A stretch of DNA of 64,000 bases from an uncultured Propionibacteriaceae bacterium (GTDB lineage: Bacteria > Actinomycetota > Actinomycetes > Propionibacteriales > Propionibacteriaceae). Within the stretch, counting starts at the first letter, position 1; every line of letters starts with the position of its first letter. Shown here one piece after another: positions 17,320 through 25,204 of the stretch. Under the pieces are notes generated by a model. The model did not search any database. It was not told the DNA's origin and worked only from the letters and a program-made list of their open reading frames with translations. A program made the translations under genes and the position numbers. Where the stretch lies: the NCBI GenBank assembly GCA_938046585.1, contig CALIWR010000002.1:62001-126000 (forward strand), given 5' to 3'.

Positions 17320-17605
17320 GCGGGTGTGGATCTCGGACTGGGAGCTTGAGCGGACGTTCGGCGACCGCCTGCGCAAGGCACGTCGCGTAGTGGGGGTGGA
17401 TCTGGCCACATTTGGTCGGACTCTGGGGGTTTCGTCACAGGCCGTATCGCAGTGGGAGACGCGGCACTCTACGCCGCGCTCTGCACATGAGATCGCACGG
17501 CGGCTAGAAGCCGCGTATGGAATCCCGGCGAAGTGGTTACTCGGGGCTGAGGATGGTCTGGAGAAGCTCCCCCGCCTGGACTCGAACCAGGAACCCTCTG
17601 ATTAA
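17318..17605 (+). CDS. Small XRE-family DNA-binding regulator overlapping tRNA-Asn
   Basis: A 95-residue protein with one Cro/C1-type helix-turn-helix (residues 15-75: GDRLRKARR ... TLGVSSQAVSQWETRHSTP). Such minimal repressors are typical of phages, plasmids and islands. The ATG at 17318 is chosen; an earlier ATG at 17228 would add residues of poor composition. The last 39 bases, including the stop, lie inside the oppositely transcribed tRNA-Asn gene. The ATG also overlaps, on the other strand, the ATG of a possible small frame at 17319. Confidence 0.6.
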   Translation: MRVWISDWELERTFGDRLRKARRVVGVDLATFGRTLGVSSQAVSQWETRHSTPRSAHEIARRLEAAYGIPAKWLLGAEDGLEKLPRLDSNQEPSD

Positions 17606-17639
17606 CAGTCAGATGCTCTGCCAATTGAGCTACAGGGGA
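17567..17639 (-). tRNA. tRNA-Asn (anticodon GTT)
   Basis: The minus strand gives a 73-nt tRNA: acceptor TCCCCTG with CGGGGGA, D arm with AGCTCAATTGGCAGAGC, anticodon loop CTGTTAA with anticodon GTT, and T arm GGTTCGAGTCC. CCA is not encoded. It borders the decayed glp region on the side of its 3' end, the usual side for integration of mobile elements. Confidence 0.95.
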
Positions 17640-17815
17640 CCGTACGGTGAACGCCAGAGCAGAGTAGCAGACCGGTTTGGCAGCTGTCGCCTCGACAGCG
17701 TCGCGATGCCCTCGCCGCTCAGGTGCTGGCAGAAATCGCTGGCCGGCTCGGTGAATCCGTCCTACCCTCCCCTCGAGAGCGCCGCCCGGCCACCATCACG
17801 ATCCGAGGAGTACCG

Positions 17816-19024
17816 ATGACCGTTCTTCCGGTCGCGCTGCCCGGCGCGCAGGCCGACACCCTGATGTGGGCCGACCCGGGCGATGTCGAACCTGCCGCGA
17901 TGGATCAGCTGCGCCGGATCAGCGCCCTGCCCTGGGTGGATCGGATCCGGGTGATGCCGGACGTTCACCTGGGCAAGGGGGCGACGGTTGGCTCGGTGAT
18001 CGCGATGCGGGACGCAGTCAGCCCGAGCGCGGTCGGGGTCGACATCGGCTGTGGCATGGCCGCGGTGAAGACCTCGATCAGCCTCGATGACCTTCCCGAC
18101 AACCTACGCCGGATCCGGGACGCTATCGAGCGGGAGGTCCCGGTGGGCTTCGGGACACACTGCGGTGAGGCCGAGATCATCTGTCAGGACCAGCACCTGA
18201 AACGGTCGTTCGCCTGCCTGATGCGTGGCTTCGACGACCTACGGGCGCCGGGGCTGGCCGACCGGCGGCACCGGGCCGTCTCACAGTGCGGGACCCTGGG
18301 CGGAGGCAACCACTTCATCGAAGTGACCAGCGACCAGTCCGGGACGATCTGGTTGATGCTGCACTCAGGAAGCCGCCAGATTGGCAAGGTGATCGCCGAG
18401 CGTCACATCGATATCGCCAGGCAGCTGGAGCACAACCAGCTCCTACCGGACCGGGACCTGGCCGTCTTCCTGGCCGGGACCCCGCAGCTGGAGGCCTACC
18501 GCCATGACCTGTACTGGGCGCAGGAGTACGCCCTGCTGAACCGGCAGGTCATGATGGCCCTGACGATGCAGGCTTTCGCACGGGTCTTGCCGCAGGTCCG
18601 CTACGGCGAGGTCATCAGCTGCCACCACAACTACGTCTCGGAGGAGACCTACGACGGGGTCGACGTGATCGTGACCCGCAAGGGCGCGATCCGGGCCGGG
18701 CGTGGTGACCTGGGTCTGATCCCGGGATCGATGGGAACCGGGTCGTACGTGGTCCGCGGCCTGGGTAACGAGGTCGGGTTGTGCTCAGCCTCCCACGGGG
18801 CCGGACGACGGATGTCACGAGGCGAGGCCAAGCGGCGCTTCAGCATCGCCGATCTGGAGCAGCAGACCACCGCCGTGGAATGCCGCAAGGATCGGGGCGT
18901 GATCGACGAGATCCCCGGGGCCTACAAGGACCTGGAGGCCGTGATCGCCGCCCAGACCACCGGGCCACAACCGCTGGTTGAGGTGGTGGAACGGCTGACC
19001 ACCCTGGTCTGCGTCAAAGGATGA
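17816..19024 (+). CDS. rtcB: RNA-splicing ligase RtcB
   Basis: A 402-residue Mn/GTP-dependent ligase that joins 2',3'-cyclic phosphate (or 3'-phosphate) ends to 5'-hydroxyl RNA. Metal and catalytic motifs are present in order: VMPDVHLGKG, VDIGCGMAAV, GGGNHFIE, LHSGSRQIG, CHHNYV, PGSMGTGSYVVRG and SHGAGR with the guanylylated His. The ATG at 17816 has a GAGGAG site; the earlier in-frame start at 17723 overlaps no motif. There is no archease or RtcR gene beside it. In this setting the likely role is tRNA or rRNA repair. Confidence 0.93.
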   Translation: MTVLPVALPGAQADTLMWADPGDVEPAAMDQLRRISALPWVDRIRVMPDVHLGKGATVGSVIAMRDAVSPSAVGVDIGCGMAAVKTSISLDDLPDNLRRIRDAIEREVPVGFGTHCGEAEIICQDQHLKRSFACLMRGFDDLRAPGLADRRHRAVSQCGTLGGGNHFIEVTSDQSGTIWLMLHSGSRQIGKVIAERHIDIARQLEHNQLLPDRDLAVFLAGTPQLEAYRHDLYWAQEYALLNRQVMMALTMQAFARVLPQVRYGEVISCHHNYVSEETYDGVDVIVTRKGAIRAGRGDLGLIPGSMGTGSYVVRGLGNEVGLCSASHGAGRRMSRGEAKRRFSIADLEQQTTAVECRKDRGVIDEIPGAYKDLEAVIAAQTTGPQPLVEVVERLTTLVCVKG

Positions 19025-19131
19025 ACAGCAGACCGGGCCGGTGGTCTCCTGATCAGGGCCGAGAGCGTGATAGGGCCAGGCCCGGCCCCGGGACCATAGC
19101 GACAGGTTTTCCGCCGGCCGAGCGATGACAT

Positions 19132-20907
19132 CTAGTCGAGCTGGTCGGATAGCTCCAGCCAGCGTTCCTCCAAGTCGGCGGTCTCGGCCTCCAGACTGTT
19201 CAGCTGTTCGGACAGCCGCTGCAGCCCCTGATAGTCGCTGGGGTCGTGCTCGGCCAGTTTCCGGTGCAGCCCGGCGGTCTCGGTCTCGACTCGGCCCAGG
19301 CGCCGTTCGACAGCGGCGATTTCCTTCTGCACGCCGCGCCGCCGCGCCCCCGTCAGCCCGGCATTATCGGTGCTGGGCTCAGGGCGAGCCGGTGCCGGGG
19401 ATGGTTCTCGGCGCAAACGTAGGTACTCGTCGACCCCGCCCGGCAGATGCCGCAGCCGGCCGTCGAGAATCGCGTACTGCTGATCGGTGACCCGTTCTAG
19501 CAGGTAGCGGTCGTGGGAGATCACGATCAGGGTTCCCGGCCACGAATCCAGCAGGTCTTCTACTGCGGTCAGCAGGTCGGAGTCGACGTCGTTGGTGGGT
19601 TCGTCGAGAGCGAGCAGGTTCGGCTCGCTGAGCAGCACCAGCAGCAGCTGCAGCCGGCGGCGCTGGCCTCCGGAGAGATCCTGGACCCGGGCCGCCAAGT
19701 GTTCGCGGGCGAAACCGAGCCGCTGCAACAGCTGGGCCGGCGTGACGTCCTTGCCGTCGATCGGGAAGGTGGTCCGGGTCCGGGCCAGAACCTCCCGGAC
19801 CCGGTCCTCGCCGATCTCGGCGAGCTGACTGAAATGCTGATCCACGACTGCGAGCCGGACCGTGGTACCGCGCCGAACCCGGCCGGTGGTCGGTCGTACG
19901 GTGCCGGCGATCAGACCCAGCAGCGTGGTCTTGCCGGAACCGTTCCCGCCGAGGATCCCGGTCCGCTCGCCCGGAGCGATCCGCCAGGTCACCTCCCGCA
20001 GCACCTCGTGTTCCCCGTAGCGGACGCCAACATCCTCCAGATCGACCACATCCCGGCCGAGCCGTGCCACCGCCAACCGTCGCAGCTCGATCGGATTGCG
20101 TACCGGGGGGACGTCGGCAATCAGCTGGTTCGCGGCCTCAATCCGGAACCTCGGCTTCGAGGTCCGGGCTGGGGCGCCGCGCCGCAACCAGGCCAGCTCT
20201 TTGCGCAGCAGATTCTGTCGTTTGGCTTCGGCGGCGGTGGCCAGCCGGTCGCGTTCCACCCGCTGCAACACGTACGCGGCGTAGCCACCCTCGAACGATT
20301 CGACACCCTGGTCGTGTACCTCCCAGGTCCTGGTGCAGACCTCGTCGAGGAACCAGCGGTCGTGGGTGATCACCAACAGCGCCCCAGACGACCGGGCCCA
20401 GCGGCCCTTCAGGTGCTCGGCCAACCAGGCAATCGCCTCCATATCAAGGTGGTTGGTTGGCTCGTCGAGGGCCACCACATCCCAGTCGTCGACCAGCAGC
20501 GCCGCCAACGCTACCCGGCGCCGCTGGCCGCCGCTGAGCGAACCGATCGGCGCCTGCCAGGCCACGTCACCGACCAGTCCGCTGATCACATCACGGATCT
20601 GAGGATCAGCTGCCCATTCATGGTCGCGGCGGTCCCCGACGATCGCGCGGCCCACGGTGAGGGCTGGGTCCAGATCATCGCTTTGCGGCAGGATCCCGAA
20701 CCGAATCCCGCTACGGCGGGTCACCCGACCCGTCTGCGGTTCGGTCAGGCCGGCGAGCACCTTGAGCAGGCTCGACTTGCCGTCCCCGTTACGACCGACG
20801 ATCCCGATCCGGTCGCCCTCGACGATCCCGACCGTCACCGAGTCCAACACCACTCGGGTCGGGTATTCGAGGTGCAAGCCCTCGCCGACTAACAGCGGCG
20901 CCGCCAT
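19132..20907 (-). CDS. ABC-F family ATPase (Uup-like)
   Basis: A 591-residue soluble protein with two ATP-binding domains (first Walker A GRNGDGKSS, second GGNGSGKTT; signatures LSGGQRRRV and LSGGQRRRL) joined by a charged linker, with a C-terminal coiled coil (residues 510-590) like that of Uup. It has no membrane domain. ABC-F proteins act on the ribosome or in related quality control. Start Met at 20907 has a GAGGA site and begins the conserved part; 21 further upstream codons are open but poor. Confidence 0.9.
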   Translation of the reverse strand: MAAPLLVGEGLHLEYPTRVVLDSVTVGIVEGDRIGIVGRNGDGKSSLLKVLAGLTEPQTGRVTRRSGIRFGILPQSDDLDPALTVGRAIVGDRRDHEWAADPQIRDVISGLVGDVAWQAPIGSLSGGQRRRVALAALLVDDWDVVALDEPTNHLDMEAIAWLAEHLKGRWARSSGALLVITHDRWFLDEVCTRTWEVHDQGVESFEGGYAAYVLQRVERDRLATAAEAKRQNLLRKELAWLRRGAPARTSKPRFRIEAANQLIADVPPVRNPIELRRLAVARLGRDVVDLEDVGVRYGEHEVLREVTWRIAPGERTGILGGNGSGKTTLLGLIAGTVRPTTGRVRRGTTVRLAVVDQHFSQLAEIGEDRVREVLARTRTTFPIDGKDVTPAQLLQRLGFAREHLAARVQDLSGGQRRRLQLLLVLLSEPNLLALDEPTNDVDSDLLTAVEDLLDSWPGTLIVISHDRYLLERVTDQQYAILDGRLRHLPGGVDEYLRLRREPSPAPARPEPSTDNAGLTGARRRGVQKEIAAVERRLGRVETETAGLHRKLAEHDPSDYQGLQRLSEQLNSLEAETADLEERWLELSDQLD

Positions 20908-20980
20908 CAGGACCGTCCTCGAACAGTGGGGGACAGGCCCGCGGTCCCACCCCCCGGGACGGGCCCGCAATCGCGACGGG

Positions 20981-21742
20981 TCACCGTCCGCGCATGGCCT
21001 GCCGGGCGCCCCGGGTCGAGGTCGGCACGGGGCCCTTGGGCAGCGGCACCTTAGGTCGCATCGCGTCCAGCGCCCGCAGCCGGTTCTGCAATTCGGTAAT
21101 CTCAGCGCCCTGGATCACCTTCGGCAGTTTCTTGATGTGGTCGGCCAGTTTCGCCAGTGGCACCTGATTGTGCTTGTCGCCCATCACCACCTGGGTCACC
21201 TTGACCCCGTACCGGACCGTCTCGTGTCTTTTGGCCTCCGTCGCCAGCAACTGCCGGACCCGGTGCGGGTCGCCCTCGCCGATCAGGACGATCCCAGCCG
21301 GGCCGACAACCCGGTGCACCACATCCAGCTGTCGGGTGGCGGTGATCACGGGCGACTTGATCCAGACCTTGTCCAGCATCTGGATCGCCACCTCGGCTGA
21401 GCCAGCTTGTCCGGCGTAACGCTTGTACGCGGCGCCCTTAGCCCGCCACGTGAGAATCAGCATGGCCGCCACCAGCCCGAGCATGATCCCGGTCAGCAGA
21501 TACAGCCACCATGGCTGCAGCCAGATCCCTACTGCGACCAGGACCGCGACGCACAGCAGGAAGGCCCCGCCCATCAGCAGCGGCAGCGGCCGGTCGTACT
21601 CGGCGGTGACCCGGTACACCTCCCGGATTTGGCGGAACCGTCCCCAATCGGCCGGGTTGGTGGACTGCCGCCGGCGTTCCTTCTCCGCCTGCTTCTCGGC
21701 CTTCTGCTTCTCGGCCAAGGCTTTTGCGCGTTCACTGGCCAT
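20981..21742 (-). CDS. DUF4191 family membrane protein
   Basis: A 253-residue protein with an Ala/Lys/Glu-rich N-terminal helix (residues 1-26), two membrane helices near 53-75 and 80-99, and a C-terminal soluble domain. This architecture and the GSAEVAIQMLD and GPAGIVLIGEG segments match DUF4191, an actinobacterial family normally found next to lipA. Its job is unknown. It ends four bases before the lipA stop region and is co-oriented downstream of lipA, so both are probably one transcript. Confidence 0.87.
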   Translation of the reverse strand: MASERAKALAEKQKAEKQAEKERRRQSTNPADWGRFRQIREVYRVTAEYDRPLPLLMGGAFLLCVAVLVAVGIWLQPWWLYLLTGIMLGLVAAMLILTWRAKGAAYKRYAGQAGSAEVAIQMLDKVWIKSPVITATRQLDVVHRVVGPAGIVLIGEGDPHRVRQLLATEAKRHETVRYGVKVTQVVMGDKHNQVPLAKLADHIKKLPKVIQGAEITELQNRLRALDAMRPKVPLPKGPVPTSTRGARQAMRGR

Positions 21743-21745
21743 CGC

Positions 21746-22678
21746 TCAGGCCCCCTGGCTCAGGGCCGCCAAGGCCTGGCGGTACATCCGCCCGGCGCGG
21801 TACGAGGAGCGCACGAGGGGACCCGACATGACCCCCTCGTAGCCGAGTTCTCGGGCCTCAGCTGCCAATTCGTCGAATTCCTCGGGGGTGACCCACCGGT
21901 CCACTGGGTGCAACCGGGCATTGGGCCGTAGGTACTGGGTGATCGTGATCAAATGGGCGCCGGCCTCACGCAGATCCTTGAGCGCCTGCGAGATCTCCTC
22001 CCGGGTCTCGCCGAGGCCCAGAATCAGATTCGACTTGGTGACCAGACCGGCGTCGCGGGAACGGGTCAACACCCCCAGCGACCGTTCGTACGAGAAACCG
22101 GGGCGGATCCGTTTGAAGACCCGTGGCACGGTCTCCAGGTTGTGGGCGAAGACCTCAGGGCGAGTTTCGAGAACCTGATCCACTAGATCCGGTTTGCCCG
22201 AGAAGTCCGGCGCCAGCATCTCGACCCCCACACCCGGGTTTTCCCGATGGATCGCCCGGATCGTCTCCGCATACAACCAGGCCCCTTCGTCGGGCTGGTC
22301 ATCGCGGCAGACCCCGGTCACAGTGGCGTAGCGCAACCCCATAGTCTTTACCGACTCGGCCACCCGCTGCGGCTCTTCGACGTCGTACTCGGTCGGTTTG
22401 GACGACTCGATCTGGCAGAAATCGCAGCGTCGGGTACAGGCCTCGCCGCCGATCAGGAAGGTGGCCTCGCGGTCCTCCCAGCATTCGAAGATGTTGGGGC
22501 AACCCGCCTCCTGGCAGACCGTGTGCAGCCCTTCGCGGCGCATGATCTGCTGCATGTCGGCGTAATTCGGGCCCATCGTGGCGCGGGTCCGGATCCACTC
22601 GGGCTTGCGTTCGATCGGCGTCTGGGAATTGCGTACCTCAAGTCGCAGCAGGCGCCGTGGTCTGGGCTGGGCAGTCAC
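21746..22678 (-). CDS. lipA: Lipoyl synthase
   Basis: A 310-residue radical SAM enzyme that inserts two sulfurs into octanoyl groups on lipoyl domains. Both iron-sulfur sites are present: the auxiliary cluster Cys55-Cys60-Cys66 (CQEAGCPNIFEC) and the radical SAM triad Cys81-Cys85-Cys88 (CTRRCDFC). The C-terminal RSSYRAG serine motif is seen as well. It partners with LipB at 28996-29673 and would modify the E2 protein at 29985-31772 and the glycine cleavage H protein. The Tad operon lies between lipB and lipA here. Confidence 0.97.
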   Translation of the reverse strand: MTAQPRPRRLLRLEVRNSQTPIERKPEWIRTRATMGPNYADMQQIMRREGLHTVCQEAGCPNIFECWEDREATFLIGGEACTRRCDFCQIESSKPTEYDVEEPQRVAESVKTMGLRYATVTGVCRDDQPDEGAWLYAETIRAIHRENPGVGVEMLAPDFSGKPDLVDQVLETRPEVFAHNLETVPRVFKRIRPGFSYERSLGVLTRSRDAGLVTKSNLILGLGETREEISQALKDLREAGAHLITITQYLRPNARLHPVDRWVTPEEFDELAAEARELGYEGVMSGPLVRSSYRAGRMYRQALAALSQGA

Positions 22679-22700
22679 CCCGTCAGCCTAACCTGTGTTG

Positions 22701-23348
22701 TCAGCCGGGCAGGACCGCGCCCAGCAGCGCCGGCCCGGCAAAGGCCGCAATCCAGGCCGCCACGATCAGGCACGGGCCGAAGGCGAACTCGGTGGTCCGC
22801 CCGGCCCGTTGTAGACCCAGCATCACCAACGCCACCGGGACGTACACCAGGAAGGCGCCGACCGCGCCGACCACGGCGTGGCCGACACCCAGCCAGCCGA
22901 GGAAGGTCCCGATCAGCAGCGACAGCGACACATCACCGAGCCCGAACCGCCCATGCCCGAACCAGCCGATCACGAAATAGCAGACCATCACCACCAGCCC
23001 CACCAGCAGCGCCCGGCCGAACCGGCCAAAGCTGGCGCTGAGCGTGGCCGCGAGCAGCAGTCCGAGCAGGAGAGCCAGCATGCCCGGCCACATGATGCGG
23101 TGCGGGATCAGCTGGGCCGCCAAGTCGGTGGCGAAAAGCAAGGCACCCACCACAGCCACCACGAGATAGGCCAACGCCTCAACCCAGGACTCCATCCGTA
23201 GCCCAGCCACTAGCCCGAACACCAGTCCCAGTCCGGCCACCACCGGGGTCCGCAACCAGGGCGAGTCCGGACGGTTGGTGCCGCCGCGGGCCAGCCCGGC
23301 CAGAGCCGCAGCGGCGCCGGCGGCGAGCAGCGCGCAGATCACCGACAT
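22701..23348 (-). CDS. Prepilin peptidase (A24 family, TadV/CpaA type)
   Basis: A 215-residue polytopic membrane aspartyl protease. The two catalytic aspartates are Asp75 (FATDLAAQLIPHRI) and Asp139 in the GLGD box. It lacks the N-terminal methyltransferase domain, as usual in Tad-type and short actinobacterial enzymes. It is the last gene of the Tad operon, seven bases after tadC. It should cleave the leader peptide of Flp-type prepilins, none of which is encoded in this operon. Confidence 0.87.
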   Translation of the reverse strand: MSVICALLAAGAAAALAGLARGGTNRPDSPWLRTPVVAGLGLVFGLVAGLRMESWVEALAYLVVAVVGALLFATDLAAQLIPHRIMWPGMLALLLGLLLAATLSASFGRFGRALLVGLVVMVCYFVIGWFGHGRFGLGDVSLSLLIGTFLGWLGVGHAVVGAVGAFLVYVPVALVMLGLQRAGRTTEFAFGPCLIVAAWIAAFAGPALLGAVLPG

Positions 23349-23355
23349 GCCGGCC

Positions 23356-24252
23356 TCACTTGCCGAACGAGTTCATGATGTTGATCACGCCGGGCCCCAT
23401 AACGACCATGAACAGCACCGGCAGGATGCACAACATCAGCGGGAAAATCACCTTGATCGGGATCTGCATGGCCTTGGCCTCGGCCCGTTGGCGTCGTTTC
23501 GTCCGCATCTCGCTGGCCTGGGTGTTGAGCACGGTGGACAGGGCCAGGCCGTACGCCTCAGCCTGGATAATCGCCCGGACGAACTGCTTCAGGTCCGGCA
23601 CCTGGGTCCGATCCACCAGGTCCTCGTACGCGGCCCGACGGGTCTGACCGACCTGGATGTCCTGCAAGGTACGGATCAGCTCCTGGGCGAGGACGCCCTG
23701 CCCGTTCTTGGCGACCCGGATCATGGCCGCGTCAAAGCCCAGCCCGGCCTCGACTGCGATACTCATCTGATCGAGGGTGTCGGCCAGTTCCAGGGTGATC
23801 TTCTCACGTCGCTCGATTCCCAGGCTGTACAGCCGCAGCTCGGGCAGAAAATGCATGATCACCAGGGCGGCCACTCCTACCAGGCGCATCAGGTTGGTGG
23901 GCGCAGCCAGCAGACAGTACGCAGCGACGAGGACCCCGGCGACAGTCAGCAGGACCTTCATCTGCACCACCCGTTCCAGCGGCCAGGCCGGGGGCCGGCC
24001 GGCCCGGGCGAGCATCCGTTCCAGCCGGCCGCGGGTGCTTTTGGTGATGATCACCGTGGACAGGCTGTCCAGGTAGTGGTGGGCGGCGGCGTTGACGTGC
24101 GGGTTGGCGCCTTTAGGCAGGGCCCGGGCGGCGGGCATCCCGCGCCGCAGGTTGATGCTCGCCCGGACCCGGGAAGGGTCTGGGCCGGCCGCCAGTTGCC
24201 AGATCAGAAAACCGAAGGCCGCGACGGTCACGAAGGCAGCGATGTAGATCAT
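23356..24252 (-). CDS. tadC: Tad secretion inner-membrane protein TadC (T2SF family)
   Basis: A 298-residue type II secretion F-domain protein. The N-terminal helix is at residues 1-20, then a cytoplasmic region, and the T2SF domain (residues 125-260) with the EAGLGFDAAMIRVA signature, ending in C-terminal membrane helices. TadB and TadC form the membrane platform that the TadA ATPase drives. It sits 10 bp after tadB. Confidence 0.88.
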   Translation of the reverse strand: MIYIAAFVTVAAFGFLIWQLAAGPDPSRVRASINLRRGMPAARALPKGANPHVNAAAHHYLDSLSTVIITKSTRGRLERMLARAGRPPAWPLERVVQMKVLLTVAGVLVAAYCLLAAPTNLMRLVGVAALVIMHFLPELRLYSLGIERREKITLELADTLDQMSIAVEAGLGFDAAMIRVAKNGQGVLAQELIRTLQDIQVGQTRRAAYEDLVDRTQVPDLKQFVRAIIQAEAYGLALSTVLNTQASEMRTKRRQRAEAKAMQIPIKVIFPLMLCILPVLFMVVMGPGVINIMNSFGK

Positions 24253-24262
24253 GGTGGGTCTT

Positions 24263-25204
24263 TCAGTATTTGATCTTGACGGTGGCGCGCAGCCAGATCC
24301 CGCCGACGATCAGCATCACCACCGCCGCCACGGTGATTCCCATGCCGATGGCGGTAGTGAACAGCAGGTTCAGATAGCCAGGATTGGCGAAGCTGAGGAA
24401 GAGGGTGATCCCGAAGGGGAGCGCCATCAGGATGATCGCGGAGAGCTTGCCCTCGGAGGCCAGCGCGGCGACCTGACGCTGCAACTGATTGCGGTCACGG
24501 ATGGTCTTGGCGACCCCGTCGAGCACATCGGCCAGGTTGCCGCCGACCTCTCGGTTGATGGCGATCGCCTGAGCTACCCAGCTGAAATCCTCGCTGTCCA
24601 TACGAGTGGCCACCTCGTCGAGGGAGTCGTTGAGCGGTCGTCCGATCCGGGTCTCGTTGATCACCCGGGCGAATTCCTCCTTGGTCGGGCTGTCGGCCTC
24701 GACCCCCATGGCCTGGACGGCCTGAAGCAGCGAATACCCGGCCCGCAGGCTGGACGCCATCATCTGCAAGGTGGCGTCGAGCTGGCCGGCGAAAGCCTGC
24801 TTACGTCGACTGATCAGGATGCTCAGCGCGACCCGGAAACCGACCACCACCAGGCCCGCGGCGAGCAGTCCGACGAAGGCGTTGGCCAGCACGAGGCCGA
24901 GCGCCCCGGCCGCCAGCGCCCCGGCGGCCACCATGACCACCAGATCGGTCAGACTGGTCTTGATCCCGGCCATGTCGACCAGGGCAGCCAGCCCAGAGCC
25001 ACGCTTTTCGAGGACCTTATTCACCGCCTGGGTGGTGTAGTCAGCGGCATTCGACAGCGAAGTGCGCTGGCTCGTCCGGCCACCGGCCATCATCCGCAGC
25101 CGAGAACGCGACAGGCGCCGTACGCCCGGACGTAGGACCAGCACCAGGGCGATCCCGAGGGCTGCCAGCAGCATCCCCCAGGCGAGGATCAGACTCACCA
25201 TCAT
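24263..25204 (-). CDS. tadB: Tad secretion inner-membrane protein TadB (T2SF family)
   Basis: A 313-residue protein with an N-terminal membrane helix, two helices near residues 100-140, a T2SF domain with SSLRAGYSLLQAVQAM and a C-terminal membrane pair. The start at 25204 overlaps the tadA stop as ATGA; a second ATG follows directly. The longer open frame running up to 25642 is only the antisense-like extension inside tadA and is not used. Together with TadC it forms the pilus assembly platform. Confidence 0.88.
   Translation of the reverse strand: MMVSLILAWGMLLAALGIALVLVLRPGVRRLSRSRLRMMAGGRTSQRTSLSNAADYTTQAVNKVLEKRGSGLAALVDMAGIKTSLTDLVVMVAAGALAAGALGLVLANAFVGLLAAGLVVVGFRVALSILISRRKQAFAGQLDATLQMMASSLRAGYSLLQAVQAMGVEADSPTKEEFARVINETRIGRPLNDSLDEVATRMDSEDFSWVAQAIAINREVGGNLADVLDGVAKTIRDRNQLQRQVAALASEGKLSAIILMALPFGITLFLSFANPGYLNLLFTTAIGMGITVAAVVMLIVGGIWLRATVKIKY

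Noticed and set aside
17723..17815. Longer N-terminus for RtcB
   Set aside because: These codons overlap no conserved residues and the 17816 start has a GAGGAG site.
19513..20892. Plus-strand 459-codon frame opposite the ABC-F gene
   Set aside because: It lies antisense to an unmistakable ATPase and its protein has no motifs.
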